From assembly GCA_015655615.1 (NCBI GenBank), contig JAATES010000175.1:1-7249 (forward strand): a DNA stretch of 7,249 bases, written 5' to 3'. This document shows positions 6,581-7,249 of the stretch, in pieces (the first letter of the stretch is position 1; each line of letters opens with the position of its first letter). The notes under the pieces are model-generated. The model made no database searches. It was not told where the DNA came from and worked only from the letters and a program-made list of their open reading frames with translations. Position numbers and translations under genes: made by a program. The stretch is from Actinomycetales bacterium. Lineage in GTDB: Bacteria; Actinomycetota; Actinomycetes; Actinomycetales; Cellulomonadaceae.

Positions 6581-6600
6581 GCCGGCGTCCTCACGGCGGC
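6581..6600. terminator. Imperfect hairpin between convergent genes, weak terminator candidate
   Basis: GCCG-G-CGT (6581-6588) can pair with ACG-G-CGGC (6593-6600) around a 4-nt loop: seven base pairs with one G-G mismatch. It lies in the 40-nt space between two convergent genes, where a bidirectional terminator would be expected. There is no T-tract on either strand. Confidence 0.3.
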
Positions 6601-6609
6601 ATGACCCGC

Positions 6610-7249
6610 CTAGGGAGCGGCGGCCACCGCGAGGATCTGGGCGAGCGCCGCGAGATCGTCCGGCAGGCTCGCCAGGGTGATGCGCACGTGGTCTGAGGTG
6701 AGCTCGCTGCCGTCGCGTTGCACCATGAACGGAGTGCCCGGAGCCACGCGAATCCCGGCTGCGGCGAGCCGTGCCAGGGCGACGGCCTCGTCATGGACGG
6801 GAAACCAGACATTGACCCCGGATCCCACGGGGAGGTCGAGGCCCTCCACCGCCAGGGCCATCAGCAACGAGCGGCGGCGGGCATGGTAGATCCGCTGGGC
6901 GTCGCTCACGGCGTCGATCGACTCGCCATCGGTCAGCAGATCCACGAGGACGTGCTGCAGGAGCCTGCTGGTCCAGCCCGGGCCCAGCATGCGCCGTGCC
7001 ACGAGCCCGTCGATCACGCTCGCCGGACCGCCCACTGCGGCGATCCTCAGGTCCGGACCATGCGATTTGGAGTACGACCGCACATGGATCACCCGGTCGG
7101 GAAGCGCCGACCCGATGGAGACGTCCCGGGTCGAGGCGATCTGACCGGCATGGTCGTCCTCGATCACCATGACGTCCGGGCCGTGCGCGCGGAGCACGCC
7201 GGCCAGCTCTCGCACCCGCGTGGTCGTCATCGAGATGCCTGTGGGATTA
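6610..7249 (-). CDS. PLP-dependent aminotransferase domain, probably the C-terminal part of a MocR/GntR-type regulator (N-terminus beyond the window)
   Basis: The frame is open from the right edge to a TAG at 6612-6610, giving 212 visible residues; the true start is outside. It opens with NPTG (7248-7237), a hallmark of fold-type I aminotransferases. VIEDDHAG follows, where the Asp contacts the pyridine nitrogen of the cofactor, then RSYSKSHGPDLRIAAVGGP, whose Lys (7068-7066) should form the PLP Schiff base. The tail has the expected small domain (GSGVNVWFPV, IRVAPGTPF, HVRITLASL). The SYSKSHGPDLR version of the lysine motif and the EDDHAG box are typical of aminotransferase domains fused to GntR helix-turn-helix regions (MocR family), which sense PLP or amino-acid-derived ligands and act in the cytoplasm. 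The DNA-binding part would lie to the right and is not seen, so a plain aminotransferase remains possible. The Met at 7230 is internal, not a start, because NPTG precedes it in frame. Confidence 0.88.
   Translation of the reverse strand, partial: NPTGISMTTTRVRELAGVLRAHGPDVMVIEDDHAGQIASTRDVSIGSALPDRVIHVRSYSKSHGPDLRIAAVGGPASVIDGLVARRMLGPGWTSRLLQHVLVDLLTDGESIDAVSDAQRIYHARRRSLLMALAVEGLDLPVGSGVNVWFPVHDEAVALARLAAAGIRVAPGTPFMVQRDGSELTSDHVRITLASLPDDLAALAQILAVAAAP

Overview
The window reads as chromosomal DNA from a high-GC Gram-positive actinobacterium. G and C dominate third codon positions, genes use GTG and ATG starts, exported proteins have Arg/Ala-rich signal peptides, and a coenzyme F420 gene (cofE) sits beside an F420-type oxidoreductase. 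Propionibacteriaceae or a related family would fit, but no marker here fixes the genus. I see no tRNA, rRNA, CRISPR array, insertion sequence or phage gene. All gaps between genes are under 300 bases.

Layout. (1) 1-2367, minus strand: a secreted glycoside hydrolase family 92 alpha-mannosidase, cut off at its C-terminus by the left edge. It has a good promoter and ribosome binding site in the 231-bp divergent spacer at 2368-2598. (2) 2599-3597, plus strand: an F420-dependent luciferase-like (LLM class, TIGR03557-like) oxidoreductase interrupted by one in-frame TAG at codon 146. Its stop overlaps the start of (3) cofE (3594-4469), F420-0:gamma-glutamyl ligase, in an ATGA junction. (4) 4663-5892: a secreted chymotrypsin-fold serine protease with a streptogrisin/alpha-lytic-type pro-domain and an intact His-Asp-Ser triad. 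(5) 5895-6569: two bases later, a secreted, very basic 224-residue protein that resembles the protease's pro-domain but has no catalytic domain. (6) 6610-7249, minus strand: the C-terminal part of a fold-type I PLP aminotransferase of MocR/GntR-regulator type, convergent with gene 5 and running off the right edge.

How the genes work together. Genes 2 and 3 form an F420 pair: CofE adds the glutamate tail to the cofactor and the oxidoreductase would use it, though that gene appears broken or needs readthrough. Genes 4 and 5 form a two-gene secreted unit. The most interesting point in the window is that gene 5 looks like a free-standing, charge-inverted paralogue of the gene 4 pro-domain. It could be an inhibitor, folding partner or targeting partner of the protease, or a remnant of a duplicated protease. 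Together with the mannosidase, the window has a theme of extracellular glycoprotein or polysaccharide breakdown, but there is no evidence that the mannosidase is co-regulated with the protease.
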